Positions 36,712-45,338 of a DNA stretch of 64,000 nt are shown here, piece after piece; position 1 is the first letter of the stretch, and the number at the start of each line of letters is the position of its first letter. Below the pieces are notes generated by a model. That model worked only from the letters and a program-made list of their open reading frames with translations. It did no database searches and was not told where the DNA came from. The stretch spans positions 19,657-83,656 of the forward strand of contig NZ_RRYD01000014.1 in the NCBI RefSeq assembly GCF_004010095.1, read 5' to 3'. Origin of the DNA: Lacticaseibacillus hulanensis (lineage in GTDB: Bacteria; Bacillota; Bacilli; Lactobacillales; Lactobacillaceae). Position numbers and translations under genes: made by a program.

Positions 36712-37623
36712 TTACATAAGGTGAATAACGTGGAATACAACACCGATAACGAAGAGTCCCAGAATAACAACGATTGGGGAAACCTTCTTCTTCAGAAGCC
36801 ACATGCAAGCCAAGGTAAGAAGCAGTGCGGCGAGACCTGGAATCAGAGAGTCCAAGTTCTGCTGCAGGGTAGTAACCTTAACTTGATCAAGGGACAGGCC
36901 AGCAGCCTGTTGAGAAAGAGCTTCCTTGATACCAGCGGAACCCTTTGGTAAGTTCTTCCAGTCGATGTAGGCACCAGCAGACTGCTTGATGGATGATACG
37001 ACTGGGGTGAACTTAACGGCAACCCAACGGTTAACCAAGGAACCCAGGATGAACATACCAAGGATGGAAGCACCCTTAGTAACACTCTGGAGAAGGCCAC
37101 CAGAAAGGTCTTCGGTAATCTTGGAACCTGCACGGTAACCAAATTCCTGAGTGTACCACATGAAGGCCATACGGATGATGTTCCAAGCAACAAAGAAGAT
37201 GATTGGGCCAAGGATGCTACCGGTCAAAGCCAGAGAAGCACCAAGGGCACCAAGGATAGGACGAACAGTGAACCAGAATACTGGGTCACCAACACCGGCC
37301 AGAGGGCCCATCATACCAACTTTAACACCCTGGATGGCAACGTCATCGATAGGTGCACCATTGGCACGCTCTTCTTCAAGAGCAAGCACAACACCAGTAA
37401 CAGGTGAGGAAACGTAAGGGTGCGTGTTGTAGAATTCCAAGTGCCGCTTCAGGGCAGCAATCTGGTCATCCTTGTTGGTGTAAAGCTTCTTGATTGCTGG
37501 AATCAGTGAGTAACACCAACCACCATTCTGCATACGTTCGTAGTTCCATGAACCTTGCAGGAATTGTGAACGCCACCATACGTGAATACGATCACTTTTA
37601 GTTAAACGAATATTTTCAGCCAT
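36712..37623 (-). CDS. manZ: PTS mannose/fructose/sorbose family IID component
   Basis: Membrane component of the mannose-class permease. 303 residues, starting at the ATG at 37623 behind AAGGAGGG. It contains the IID hallmark FLQGSWNYERMQNGG near the N-terminus and GVKVGMMGPLAGVGDPVFW in the middle, then several helices. Works with the IIC protein encoded just upstream. The spacing to IIC is 17 bases. Confidence 0.95.
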   Translation of the reverse strand: MAENIRLTKSDRIHVWWRSQFLQGSWNYERMQNGGWCYSLIPAIKKLYTNKDDQIAALKRHLEFYNTHPYVSSPVTGVVLALEEERANGAPIDDVAIQGVKVGMMGPLAGVGDPVFWFTVRPILGALGASLALTGSILGPIIFFVAWNIIRMAFMWYTQEFGYRAGSKITEDLSGGLLQSVTKGASILGMFILGSLVNRWVAVKFTPVVSSIKQSAGAYIDWKNLPKGSAGIKEALSQQAAGLSLDQVKVTTLQQNLDSLIPGLAALLLTLACMWLLKKKVSPIVVILGLFVIGVVFHVIHLM

Positions 37624-37640
37624 AGTTTTCACCCTCCTTC

Positions 37641-38444
37641 CTAATACTGATCAATGATGTCGCCGACGGGGTCACCCGCGTTAGCAACAGCACCGTTACT
37701 TGAACCAGACTTGGAAAGGGTCAGGTAGATCAGGGCAAGGGAGATACCGATTGTCCCAAGGGCAATCAGGGTCAACTGACTGATCGTAGCGAGAACAAAA
37801 CCAAGTGCGAAGAATGGCCACATTTCGCGGGTCGCCATCATGTTAATAACCATGGCGTACCCAACGGCAACGACCATACCACCACCGATACCAAGACCAT
37901 CGGTGAGCCATGCAGGCATCTGTTCGAGCAGAGCCTTCACTGGGTCAGCACCGATTGCAAGAATCAGGCCTGCAGGGATAGCAATACGAACACCCTGCAT
38001 GCAGATAGCAACAACTTGCCAGAAATCAATTGCTCGGAAGTTACCCTTTGCAGCAGCAGCGTCCATGAAGTGGACAATAGCGGTAGCAAGAGTACGAACA
38101 ATGGTCGTCAGGAGCAGGCCAGCAATAGCCAGTGGAACAGCCAGAGCAATAGCAGAGTTGATGCCGGCCTTACCCTGACCACCAAGGACAAGAATAATTG
38201 CGGATGCAACAGATGCAAGGGCAGCGTCAGGAGCAACAGCGGCACCGATGTTTGCCCAACCAAGAGCAATCATCTGCAACTGACCACCAAGAATGATACA
38301 TGGTACCAGTTGGCCGGTAACCAAACCGATCAATGTGCAGGCAACCAATGGCTGGTGGAATTCGAATTCATCAAGAATCCCTTCCATCCCAGCTAGGAAT
38401 GCCACAATGATGACCAGAATGATTTGAATAGCGTTTAAAGACAT
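37641..38444 (-). CDS. manY: PTS mannose/fructose/sorbose family IIC component
   Basis: Sugar-translocating membrane component, 267 residues. It has the IIC motif VACTLIGLVTGQLVPCIILGGQLQ in the second helix and IPAGLILAIGADPVKALLEQMP in the central part. GGAGG precedes the ATG by 6 bases. In this class IIC and IID together form the channel, which is also the usual docking site of class IIa bacteriocins. Confidence 0.95.
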   Translation of the reverse strand: MSLNAIQIILVIIVAFLAGMEGILDEFEFHQPLVACTLIGLVTGQLVPCIILGGQLQMIALGWANIGAAVAPDAALASVASAIILVLGGQGKAGINSAIALAVPLAIAGLLLTTIVRTLATAIVHFMDAAAAKGNFRAIDFWQVVAICMQGVRIAIPAGLILAIGADPVKALLEQMPAWLTDGLGIGGGMVVAVGYAMVINMMATREMWPFFALGFVLATISQLTLIALGTIGISLALIYLTLSKSGSSNGAVANAGDPVGDIIDQY

Positions 38445-38482
38445 TACGTATCCTCCATTCCGAATAGTGAGAAAATCAATAA

Positions 38483-39457
38483 CTAGTTCTGCTTCTTAAG
38501 TTCAGCTTCAGCCTTGGCCATGATGTTGTCCAAGTTTTCCTTGGAGTCAGCAGGAACCTTACGAACGTCCATTTCGACGCCTTCCTTTTCGAGGGCACGG
38601 AATGTGTCAATGTCGTTTTGGTCGAAAGCCAAAACCTTGTTTGGCTGGGCCTTGCCCGCAGAGTGAGCCATAGACCCAACATTAAGGGACTTAATAGGAA
38701 CCCCACCATCGATAGCGCGCTTAGCATCTTGTGGTGTTTCGAATAATAGCAGTGCGCGTTCGCCACCGAAGTGTTTGTTATCCTTTGCAATCTTAATCAT
38801 CTGATCAACAGGGATAACGTGAGCTTTAATTCCTGCAGGTGCAGCTTCCTTGATCAGAGTAGAACGCATGTTGTCCTTCGCAACGTTGTCAGAAACAACG
38901 ATGATACGCGTTGGGTTAACGCTCTTGCTCCAAGCAGTTGCAACCTGCCCGTGAAGCAGACGGGAGTCAATACGTGCAAGCACGTACTGCAAGCTCCCTG
39001 GCTTGGTGCCGGCACCTTCAGCTGCTGCAGGAGCTGCTGCAGCCTTTGGAGCTGGTTCAAGTGATTCTGGCTTAATCTTTACACCTTCACGACCGGACTC
39101 AACAATGTGAGCTGCCAGTTCGTGTGCAGATTCAGTAGAAAGCCGTGCGCCGTATGCCTCAATAAGCATTGGCAAGTTCAGACCAGTAACAATGGCCCAC
39201 TTGTCTTTGTGTTCCTCGAAAATGCTGTTCGACTGGTTGAATGGGGAACCTCCCCAAAGATCAACCAAGAAGAGAACTTCATCTTCGGGATCAAACTTGG
39301 CAATGGCTGCTTCCAAGTGTGCCTTCAGGTCATCTGGACCTTCGTTGGGCATGAAGGTTACTGCTTCAACCTTATCCTGCTCACCGAAGATCATCTGACC
39401 GGACTGCTTGATGCCTGCAGCGAATTCGCCGTGACTGGCAAGAATGATTCCGACCAT
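38483..39457 (-). CDS. manX: PTS mannose family fused IIAB component
   Basis: Cytoplasmic phosphotransfer protein of 324 residues. The IIA domain carries the phospho-histidine His9 ([11 protein letters not shown]). An Ala/Pro-rich linker spans about 132-150. The IIB domain has His169 in [15 protein letters not shown]. It receives phosphate from HPr and hands it to mannose, glucose or a related sugar. First gene of the operon, with AGGAGG before the ATG and an 18-base palindrome in its leader. Confidence 0.96.
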   Translation of the reverse strand: MVGIILASHGEFAAGIKQSGQMIFGEQDKVEAVTFMPNEGPDDLKAHLEAAIAKFDPEDEVLFLVDLWGGSPFNQSNSIFEEHKDKWAIVTGLNLPMLIEAYGARLSTESAHELAAHIVESGREGVKIKPESLEPAPKAAAAPAAAEGAGTKPGSLQYVLARIDSRLLHGQVATAWSKSVNPTRIIVVSDNVAKDNMRSTLIKEAAPAGIKAHVIPVDQMIKIAKDNKHFGGERALLLFETPQDAKRAIDGGVPIKSLNVGSMAHSAGKAQPNKVLAFDQNDIDTFRALEKEGVEMDVRKVPADSKENLDNIMAKAEAELKKQN

Positions 39458-39498
39458 TATGTCGCCTCCTAAATTATTTTAGAATTCCCCCGCACTTC

Positions 39499-39516
39499 CG
39501 TTGAACCGGTTCAACG
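39499..39516. promoter_or_regulatory. 18-base palindromic operator in the mannose PTS leader
   Basis: CGTTGAACCGGTTCAACG is a perfect palindrome centred on CG, the shape of a LacI/GalR-family operator. It lies between the promoter and the ribosome binding site, so a bound protein would block transcription. It differs from the cre consensus at two positions on each arm. Confidence 0.5.
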
Positions 39517-39567
39517 CATTGCGCTCAGTCGGCGGAGGAAATGGAAGGGGTTTTCTTAACATGGATA

Positions 39568-39596
39568 AGTATGCCTAGATGGCCAATTTTTTGCAA
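39568..39596 (-). promoter_or_regulatory. Candidate sigma-A promoter of the mannose PTS operon
   Basis: On the minus strand TTGCAA (39591-39596), 17 bases, CATACT (39568-39573). About 110 bases upstream of the IIAB start codon. Confidence 0.45.
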
Positions 39597-40182
39597 GCCC
39601 TTTCTTGAGGCGTTTTTTGCGATTTTCATGAAAGGTCTGAACTAACGCGGCTAACTACCCTTAAAAAAATTTCAACTTTTTTTCACATCTGCATTTATTG
39701 GGCTGTTTTAAAGTGTTCATTCGTAAAAAGTTTAGGCATGCCCACAAATTAGTTTTAGGCATGGCTAACAATTGAGGCTAGCCGCCCCCACCACGGGTTT
39801 GGTCGCGCTTTAGATGTAATCTGAACAATAGACACTATATGTTGTATTTGTTCGTTATGAGCACATTAGGTTAGGTCTTTGGTCAGTACCAATGTTCAAA
39901 TATGAATATATTCATTTTCAATTCAAACACATTCGGCATGCCATAACGTTGACCAGTCAAGCACTATCCACCGTTTGATTAGCCAAATATTAAAAATAAC
40001 ATGACATTTGCCGTTCGTTGGATTGAAAAACCGACGACTTCATTTCGGCAAGATTTGCGCCGTAGGTCTAATCATTTAATGCACCAAATTTTTTACATTT
40101 TTGTTCAGCAAATAGGCTCACTAAATATATAGTAGGAAAACTTCGGGGTGTCACCTGCGATTTACTTTCCCACAGGCCCCCC
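39597..40182 (+). other. Gene-free AT-rich region
   Basis: No gene is supported. Includes a direct repeat TTTAGGCATG (near 39732 and 39755) and an AT palindrome ATGAATATATTCAT (39902-39915). Confidence 0.4.
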
Positions 40183-40211
40183 TTGCGCTTTGTTAATGAT
40201 TAGAGTATGGT
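40183..40211 (+). promoter_or_regulatory. Candidate promoter of the riboswitch transcript
   Basis: TTGCGC (40183-40188), 17-base spacer, TATGGT (40206-40211). It ends about 25 bases before the lysine riboswitch. Both hexamers are imperfect. Confidence 0.4.
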
Positions 40212-40237
40212 TAATTTCGATAAATAAATAGACGACG

Positions 40238-40412
40238 AAATAGAGGTCGCGGGGACGACGAAAAACTAGTGAGTGACGGACACGATGAACTAGTTGGTAA
40301 GCTACCCCGCCGAAACAATCATTACCACCGTACGTAACGATTGTTGGGCCAGTTGGCGAAAGCTGCTGGACTGTCGTAATGGCTACCTGGCCATTACGGA
40401 GCGCTATAAGGT
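40238..40412 (+). promoter_or_regulatory. Lysine riboswitch (L box)
   Basis: The conserved landmarks occur in order: AGAGGTCGCGG at the 5' side, GCCGAAACAAT with its partner ATTGTTGGGCC, then GGACTGTCGTAATG with CATTACGGAGCGCTAT at the 3' side. The final CTAT closes the basal helix with ATAG near 40240. A terminator follows 30 bases later, which fits transcription attenuation when lysine is bound. The controlled genes encode an amino-acid importer, which agrees with a lysine-uptake role. Confidence 0.85.
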
Positions 40413-40443
40413 TGGTTTTACTTCACGTAGAATTAATTGATGG

Positions 40444-40474
40444 GGCCTCGAAGCTAATAACTTCGAGGCCTTTT
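40444..40474 (+). terminator. Attenuator terminator of the lysine riboswitch
   Basis: GGCCTCGAAG pairs perfectly with CTTCGAGGCC around a 7-base loop, followed by TTTT. It lies between the aptamer and the first gene. Confidence 0.88.
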
Positions 40475-40520
40475 GCTTTGCACTTCTCTATTTCTCCCAA
40501 TTTGAAAAAGGAGATTTGTC

Positions 40521-42086
40521 ATGAAGAAGATTTGGTCAACATTAACTGGCATCATCGTCGCTGCCGGATTGTTCCTTGGCTTAAACGCCGGCAGCAACAA
40601 TGTCCAAGCCGCCACTGATGATACGTTCAAGGTGGGGATGGAATGTGGTTACGCTCCATTCAACTGGACGCAACAAACCAACGCCCACGGAGCCGTACGC
40701 ATTCAAGGCACTAAGCTCTGGGCCAACGGTTACGATGTGCAGACGGCGAAGATTATCGCCGATAAGCTGGGTAAGAAGTTGGTGGTCGTCAAGACCAAGT
40801 GGGATGGACTATTGCCATCATTGACATCCGGCAAAATTGACGCAATTGTCGCCGGCATGTCCCCAACTCCTGATCGCCGCAAGAGCATTGACTTCACCAA
40901 CGCTTACTATGTTTCAAAGCTAACCATGGTTGTTAACCGCAACAGTAAGTACGCAAACGCAAATTCAATTCAGGATTTTAAGGGTGCGAAAATCACCGCC
41001 CAGTTATCCACCTATCACTACGATGCCATCAAGCAAATTAAGGGCGTTCTACGTCAGCCAGCGATGGATGACTTCCCCGCAATGCGCGTGGCGCTTGAAT
41101 CCAAGACAATTGACGGGTACGTTTCCGAAATCCCTGAAGGCATTACCGCCGAGGCCGCGAACCCAGACCTGAAGATGGTCCACTTTAAAAAGGGCCAAGG
41201 GTTCAAAACGAGCGCTTCCGATACGAACCTGGCTATCGGGGTACGCAAGGGTTACAAGTACACAAACAAAATCAACACCATCCTTGCCGGCATGAGCGAC
41301 AAGCAGCGGAACCAGCGCATGGACGATGCCGTTGCTAACCAGCCAAGCACTGCGGCAAAGGGGAACTGGTTCATCAACATTCTCAAGGATTACGGCCCAA
41401 TGCTCGCATCCGGGACCGGCATGACTCTGCTCATTTCCCTGGTCGGGACCATCGTCGGCTTCGTCATTGGCCTGCTTGTTGGGATTCTGCGCACCATCCC
41501 CGCACCAAAGAACAAGGGTAAAAAGGGCCTGCTGGGTCTACTCAACTGGCTCCTGTCTGTTTACATCGAAGTCTTCCGTGGTACGCCAATGATTGTGCAA
41601 GCAGCCGTCTTCTATTACGGCGCTGCCCAAGCATTCGGAATTAACATGGACCGGACCGTTGCCGCACTCATCATTGTTTCAATTAACACCGGGGCCTACA
41701 TCTCCGAAATCATTCGCGGAGGGATTATCTCCGTTGATTCAGGCCAGTTTGAAGCAGCCAACGCTCTGGGGATGACCCACTGGCAGACGATGACCAAGGT
41801 GATTCTGCCGCAAGCCGTCCGTAACAGCCTGCCCGCAGTTACCAACGAGTTCATCGTTAACATCAAGGACACGTCCGTATTATCCATCATCAGCGTGTCT
41901 GAACTGTTCTTCACCTCCGAAACCATTGCCGGGCAAAACTTCCAGTTCTTCCACACCTACCTGGTTGTCTGCCTGATCTACCTGGTACTCACGTTCACCG
42001 TTTCGCGCCTGTTCCGCCTCATCGAAAAGCACCTCGATGGCCCCAAGAACTACAACGTGATGAACAACCAGATGCAAGTGGAATAA
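40521..42086 (+). CDS. Amino-acid ABC transporter, fused substrate-binding protein and permease
   Basis: 521 residues. A signal sequence (1-31, ending VQA) is followed by a family-3 solute-binding domain (about 35-260) with ECGYAPFNW and the ligand-contacting Arg in SPTPDRRKSIDFTNAYY. From about 285 to 510 comes a GlnP-type permease with VFRGTPMIVQA and the ATPase-docking EAA loop (EAANALGMTHWQTMTKVILPQ). AAAGGAG lies 10 bases before the ATG. The lysine riboswitch upstream makes lysine, or another basic amino acid, the likely substrate. The ATPase gene is 452 bases downstream, behind three tandem hairpin repeats. Confidence 0.9.
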   Translation: MKKIWSTLTGIIVAAGLFLGLNAGSNNVQAATDDTFKVGMECGYAPFNWTQQTNAHGAVRIQGTKLWANGYDVQTAKIIADKLGKKLVVVKTKWDGLLPSLTSGKIDAIVAGMSPTPDRRKSIDFTNAYYVSKLTMVVNRNSKYANANSIQDFKGAKITAQLSTYHYDAIKQIKGVLRQPAMDDFPAMRVALESKTIDGYVSEIPEGITAEAANPDLKMVHFKKGQGFKTSASDTNLAIGVRKGYKYTNKINTILAGMSDKQRNQRMDDAVANQPSTAAKGNWFINILKDYGPMLASGTGMTLLISLVGTIVGFVIGLLVGILRTIPAPKNKGKKGLLGLLNWLLSVYIEVFRGTPMIVQAAVFYYGAAQAFGINMDRTVAALIIVSINTGAYISEIIRGGIISVDSGQFEAANALGMTHWQTMTKVILPQAVRNSLPAVTNEFIVNIKDTSVLSIISVSELFFTSETIAGQNFQFFHTYLVVCLIYLVLTFTVSRLFRLIEKHLDGPKNYNVMNNQMQVE

Positions 42087-42208
42087 CAGAGCGGAGCCAC
42101 CCGGGAGCTTTTGAGCATTACCGTGAGTCTGATTTTGATGGGCGGTTTTCCCATCGGAATCAGACTCGTGGTAAGCGGAAAAAGCTGGGTGGCGGAGCTC
42201 GACTATGA
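42085..42208 (+). repeat. Tandem hairpin repeat, unit 1
   Basis: A near-complete inverted structure from 42096 to 42193. Pairs: GCCACCC/GGGTGGC, AGCTTTT/AAAAGCT, TTACC/GGTAA, the unit-specific helix GAGTCTGATT/AATCAGACTC (42125-42134 with 42158-42167) and the apical GATGGG/CCCATC (42137-42142 with 42150-42155), loop CGGTTTT. Ends with the linker GAGCTCGACTATG shared by all units. Confidence 0.9.
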
Positions 42209-42333
42209 AACAGAGCGAAGTGACCCGTTCTGAAGTTGAGGATTACCGTTGAATTTGGTTTGATGGGCGCCTTTTCCCATCAGACCAAATTCAGTGGTAA
42301 CCGCAAACTTCAGGGGCACGGAGCTCGACTATG
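42209..42333 (+). repeat. Tandem hairpin repeat, unit 2
   Basis: Same architecture as unit 1, starting 124 bases later. Outer helix CTGAAGTT/AACTTCAG, then TTACC/GGTAA, the unit-specific helix TGAATTTGGT/ACCAAATTCA (42250-42259 with 42284-42293) and apical GATGGG/CCCATC, loop CGCCTTTT. The unit-specific helix has no resemblance to that of unit 1. Confidence 0.9.
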
Positions 42334-42457
42334 AACAGAGCGGAGCCACACGTTCTGAAGTTGAGGATTATCGGCGATATGTCAGTGATGGGTGGTTTTT
42401 CCCATCATTGACATATCGTGGATAACCGCAAACTTCAGTGTGGCGAGCTCGACTATG
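42334..42457 (+). repeat. Tandem hairpin repeat, unit 3
   Basis: Same architecture. GCCACAC/GTGTGGC, CTGAAGTT/AACTTCAG, TTATC/GATAA (a compensated change from TTACC/GGTAA), unit-specific helix CGATATGTCA/TGACATATCG (42375-42384 with 42409-42418), apical GATGGG/CCCATC, loop TGGTTTTT. Confidence 0.9.
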
Positions 42458-42510
42458 AACATAGCAGGCCACACGTTCTGAATTTGAGGTTAACCGTAGA
42501 CCTCAGCACA
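42458..42510 (+). repeat. Truncated fourth copy of the hairpin repeat
   Basis: Begins like the other units (AACATAGC, GGCCACACGTTCTGAA, TTGAGG), then diverges into a short hairpin TGAGGT/ACCTCA. No apical GATGGG element. It ends about 15 bases before the ribosome binding site of the ATPase gene. Confidence 0.7.
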
Positions 42511-42538
42511 CAAGTCCCAATTCATGAGGAGAAACAAA

Positions 42539-43282
42539 ATGCCAGAAACAATTTTAGAAGTGCAAAACCTCCGGAAAACCTTTGGGAGCCACGAAGTTTT
42601 GCGCGACATCAACCTAACCGTCACCAAGGGGGAAGTCCTCTCCATTATCGGCCGGTCCGGCTCCGGTAAATCCACCCTGCTGCGCGGCCTGAACCTCCTG
42701 GAACCACCAACGGGCGGCAAAGTGCTGTTCCACGGCGCCGACGTGCAGGCGGAGGGCTTTAACCTAGCCCAGTACCGCGCCAAGGTCGGCATGGTGTTCC
42801 AGAGCTTCAACCTCTTCAACAACCTCACCGTCCTCGACAACGTGGTCGTGCCCCAGGTGACCGTGCTCAAGCGGGACCAGGCTGCCGCCAAGACCCACGC
42901 GCTCGAGGTGCTCAAACAGCTTGGCATGGACCCGTACGTCCACGCCAAGCCGGCCCAACTCTCGGGGGGCCAGCAGCAGCGGGTCGCCATCGCGCGGGCT
43001 GTGGCCATGGATCCCGAAGTGTTACTGTTTGACGAACCAACCAGCGCACTGGACCCCGAGATGGTCGATGATGTACTCAACGCCATGACCGACCTCGCCA
43101 AGACTGGACTCACCATGCTGGTCGTGACTCACGAAATGCAATTCGCCCGCGACGTCTCCGACACGGTCCTCTTCATGAACGAGGGAATCGTTGCCGAACA
43201 GGGCACGCCGGACCAAATCTTTGGTCACCCGCAGGAAACCGTCACCCAAGACTTCCTGAAACGGTACCTAAACCGCGTGTAA
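42539..43282 (+). CDS. Polar amino-acid ABC transporter ATPase
   Basis: Energises the fused transporter encoded upstream. 247 residues with Walker [11 protein letters not shown]-loop VFQSFNLF, signature LSGGQQQR, Walker [14 protein letters not shown] and H-loop VVTHEM, all canonical for GlnQ/HisP-type ATPases. The ATG at 42539 is 8 bases from GAGGAG. Separation from the SBP-permease gene by structured repeats suggests that its mRNA level or stability may be set separately. Confidence 0.94.
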   Translation: MPETILEVQNLRKTFGSHEVLRDINLTVTKGEVLSIIGRSGSGKSTLLRGLNLLEPPTGGKVLFHGADVQAEGFNLAQYRAKVGMVFQSFNLFNNLTVLDNVVVPQVTVLKRDQAAAKTHALEVLKQLGMDPYVHAKPAQLSGGQQQRVAIARAVAMDPEVLLFDEPTSALDPEMVDDVLNAMTDLAKTGLTMLVVTHEMQFARDVSDTVLFMNEGIVAEQGTPDQIFGHPQETVTQDFLKRYLNRV

Positions 43283-43299
43283 TCACTAATCACGCACGC

Positions 43300-43335
43300 A
43301 ATCCCCACCGCGATGACTTCGCGGCGGGGATTTTT
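43300..43335 (+). terminator. Terminator of the amino-acid transporter operon
   Basis: AATCCCC-CCGCG pairs with CGCGG-GGGGATT with one mismatch on each side, then TTTTT. Confidence 0.85.
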
Positions 43336-43348
43336 GTATTCGGTTAAT

Positions 43349-43377
43349 TTGCTTCACGATTGCCGTACCGGTAAAAT
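43349..43377 (+). promoter_or_regulatory. Promoter of the 2-hydroxyacid dehydrogenase gene
   Basis: TTGCTT (43349-43354), 17-base spacer, TAAAAT (43372-43377). The palindrome TACCGGTA (43366-43373) overlaps the -10 and also occurs at 9403 and 9417. Confidence 0.6.
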
Positions 43378-43437
43378 GGAGACGATTTAATCCACCCGCG
43401 CTGGCCTAGCCACGCGCATTACATAGGAGGCACCGCC

Positions 43438-44388
43438 ATGAACATTTACACCGCATTCACCCTCCGCCCCGACCAAACCGCGGCGCTCACCGCCGCTGGT
43501 CACACCCTCGTTCAGCCCGCAGACTTCAAACTTGAGCAAGCCGTAAGCACAATCGCCGTCGTTCTTGGGTGGGACCAAAACGCGCAGCAACTGCTCGCCG
43601 GCCCGAACCACGTGCGCTGGGTGCAGACCGTCTCCGCCGGGGTTGACTACCTGCCACTGGACCAACTTGCCGCACAGCACGTCCTCGTCAGCAACACGTC
43701 TGGCATCCACGCCGAACCCATCGCCGAATCCGTACTCGCCTACCTGCTGGCGTTCGGCCGCGGCATGCAGACGGCTCAGCAATTGGATCCCGCCGCTCTC
43801 TGGCACCGCAGCAACGTGATGGCGGATATGTTCACCCTTGCCGACGACCGGACTGCGGTTGTCCTCGGCACCGGCCACATCGGGCAGGAAATCGCGCGGC
43901 TACTGCAGGCGTTTGGCGTGCACACGCTTGGCATTTCCGCCCACGGCCGTCCCGCTTTGCACTTTGACCAGGTCGGCACCGACGCCGATACCGACGCGTT
44001 CCTGGCGCGAGCCGACTTTGTTATCAACGTTATGCCGCTGACGCCCAGCACCCACCACTTCCTGAACGCCGCCCGCTTTGCCAAGATGTCACGCAAGCCC
44101 GTCGTCGTTAACGTTGGCCGCGGCCCGTCGCTCGACACAGACGCGCTGCTTGCGGCTCTAGATGCCGGGCAGATTCGCGGTGCCGCCCTCGATGTGTTCG
44201 AGCAGGAACCGCTGCCGACCGACTCGCCGCTACTGAAGGACCCGCGCATCATCGTCACCCCGCACGTGTCCGGAACCGTGCCGCACCTGCGCCGAGAAGT
44301 GTACGCCATCTTCAGCGCTAACCTGCAGCAATTCACCCAGAATGGCACCCTAGCACGCAACCAGGTGAACCTAGCCGCCGGGTACTGA
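43438..44388 (+). CDS. D-isomer-specific 2-hydroxyacid dehydrogenase family protein
   Basis: NAD(P)-dependent oxidoreductase of 316 residues related to phosphoglycerate and D-lactate-type dehydrogenases. The nucleotide-binding GTGHIGQEIARLLQAFG is near residue 145. The substrate Arg is in NVGRGPSLDTDALLAAL, the catalytic Glu in FEQEPLP, and the catalytic His in TPHVSG. TAGGAGG precedes the ATG by 9 bases. A HAD phosphatase gene follows after 58 bases and probably shares its transcript. Substrate cannot be told; 2-ketoacid reduction is likely. Confidence 0.85.
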   Translation: MNIYTAFTLRPDQTAALTAAGHTLVQPADFKLEQAVSTIAVVLGWDQNAQQLLAGPNHVRWVQTVSAGVDYLPLDQLAAQHVLVSNTSGIHAEPIAESVLAYLLAFGRGMQTAQQLDPAALWHRSNVMADMFTLADDRTAVVLGTGHIGQEIARLLQAFGVHTLGISAHGRPALHFDQVGTDADTDAFLARADFVINVMPLTPSTHHFLNAARFAKMSRKPVVVNVGRGPSLDTDALLAALDAGQIRGAALDVFEQEPLPTDSPLLKDPRIIVTPHVSGTVPHLRREVYAIFSANLQQFTQNGTLARNQVNLAAGY

Positions 44389-44446
44389 AACCACCGCCCG
44401 AACAACGGCGACCAACGTAGCCATTAATTTTGGAGGTAACAATTTG

Positions 44447-45268
44447 ATGATTGACCACATTTTTTCCGACATGGACGGTACCCTGCTCAACCCCGACGGC
44501 CACATTACCGCCGCGACCGTGAGTGCCATCAAGCAGGCACAGATCCCGGTCACCCTCGTTTCGGCGCGCGCACCGCTCGAGATGGCGGCCAGCATCCAGG
44601 CACTCGGACTGCACGAGCCCCAGATTGCGTTTAACGGTGGGCTCATCTTCCAGCCATCCGCGACCGGCATCAACTACATTCAGGAGCGCCCCATCGCCAC
44701 CGCGACCGCCAATCAAATCGTCACCACCATCGAGCGCTCGCTGCCGGCGGTGTCCGTCAGCTACTACGACCGCACGCGCTGGTACGCGGGCAAACTGGAC
44801 GAGGGCATCGCGTACGAACAGCGCCTCACCGGCCAGATGGCAACCATCACTCCGAGTGCGCAGACGTTCGCCCAGCAGCGGTGCACCATTTTCAAAATCA
44901 TGTTCATCACCTTTGATTCAGCCTTGATGGGACAACTGCGCGCCAAACTCGACGCCATGCACCTGGCCGGCGTCAGCGTTCAGCAATCGGGGACCGCCTA
45001 CCTGGAAATCACCAGCAGCGGCGCCAAGAAGTCCCACGGCATCCGCTACATCTTGGAACGCCAGCACCTCGACGCGGCCAACACCGCGGGGTTCGGTGAT
45101 GGACACAATGACCTGCCGATGCTCGAAATGGTGGGCCTACCCGTGGTCATGGGCAACGCGCTGCCGGAAATCAAGGCGGTCGCCCAGTATGTGACCAAGA
45201 CCAACGCCGCAGACGGTGTGGCCTACGCGCTAAAGCACTACCCCGCATTTCAGCGGACTCCAAAATAG
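44447..45268 (+). CDS. HAD superfamily Cof-type phosphatase
   Basis: Cytoplasmic sugar-phosphate-type hydrolase, about 273 residues. Motif I is FSDMDGTLLNPDGH (nucleophile and acid Asp), motif II is the Ser in LVSARAP, and motif IV is GFGDGHNDLPML; a C2b-type cap lies between. GGAGG lies 10 bases before the ATG and 7 before a preceding TTG, so the start could be one codon earlier. Follows the dehydrogenase gene in the same direction and is closed by a strong terminator. Confidence 0.88.
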   Translation: MIDHIFSDMDGTLLNPDGHITAATVSAIKQAQIPVTLVSARAPLEMAASIQALGLHEPQIAFNGGLIFQPSATGINYIQERPIATATANQIVTTIERSLPAVSVSYYDRTRWYAGKLDEGIAYEQRLTGQMATITPSAQTFAQQRCTIFKIMFITFDSALMGQLRAKLDAMHLAGVSVQQSGTAYLEITSSGAKKSHGIRYILERQHLDAANTAGFGDGHNDLPMLEMVGLPVVMGNALPEIKAVAQYVTKTNAADGVAYALKHYPAFQRTPK

Positions 45269-45280
45269 ACCCAAACGCAA

Positions 45281-45338
45281 AACTCGCGGTGCCAACACAG
45301 CCAATTAAGGACTGTTGCTGGCACCGCGAGTTATTTTT
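45281..45338. terminator. Bidirectional terminator between the HAD gene and the XrtG operon
   Basis: AACTCGCGGTGCCA pairs perfectly with TGGCACCGCGAGTT, with an inner ACAG/CTGT, and is followed by ATTTTT. Confidence 0.88.

Noticed and set aside
39580..39595. Sigma-54 (-24/-12)-like sequence TGGCCAATTTTTTGCA on the plus strand
   Set aside because: It fits the spacing of GG and GC, but it points away from the mannose PTS operon toward gene-free DNA. The minus strand carries a plain sigma-A promoter at the same place.
42085..42510. CRISPR-like array
   Set aside because: Units are 124 bases long, each an imperfect hairpin with paired variable segments. There are no short repeats with unrelated spacers and no cas genes.
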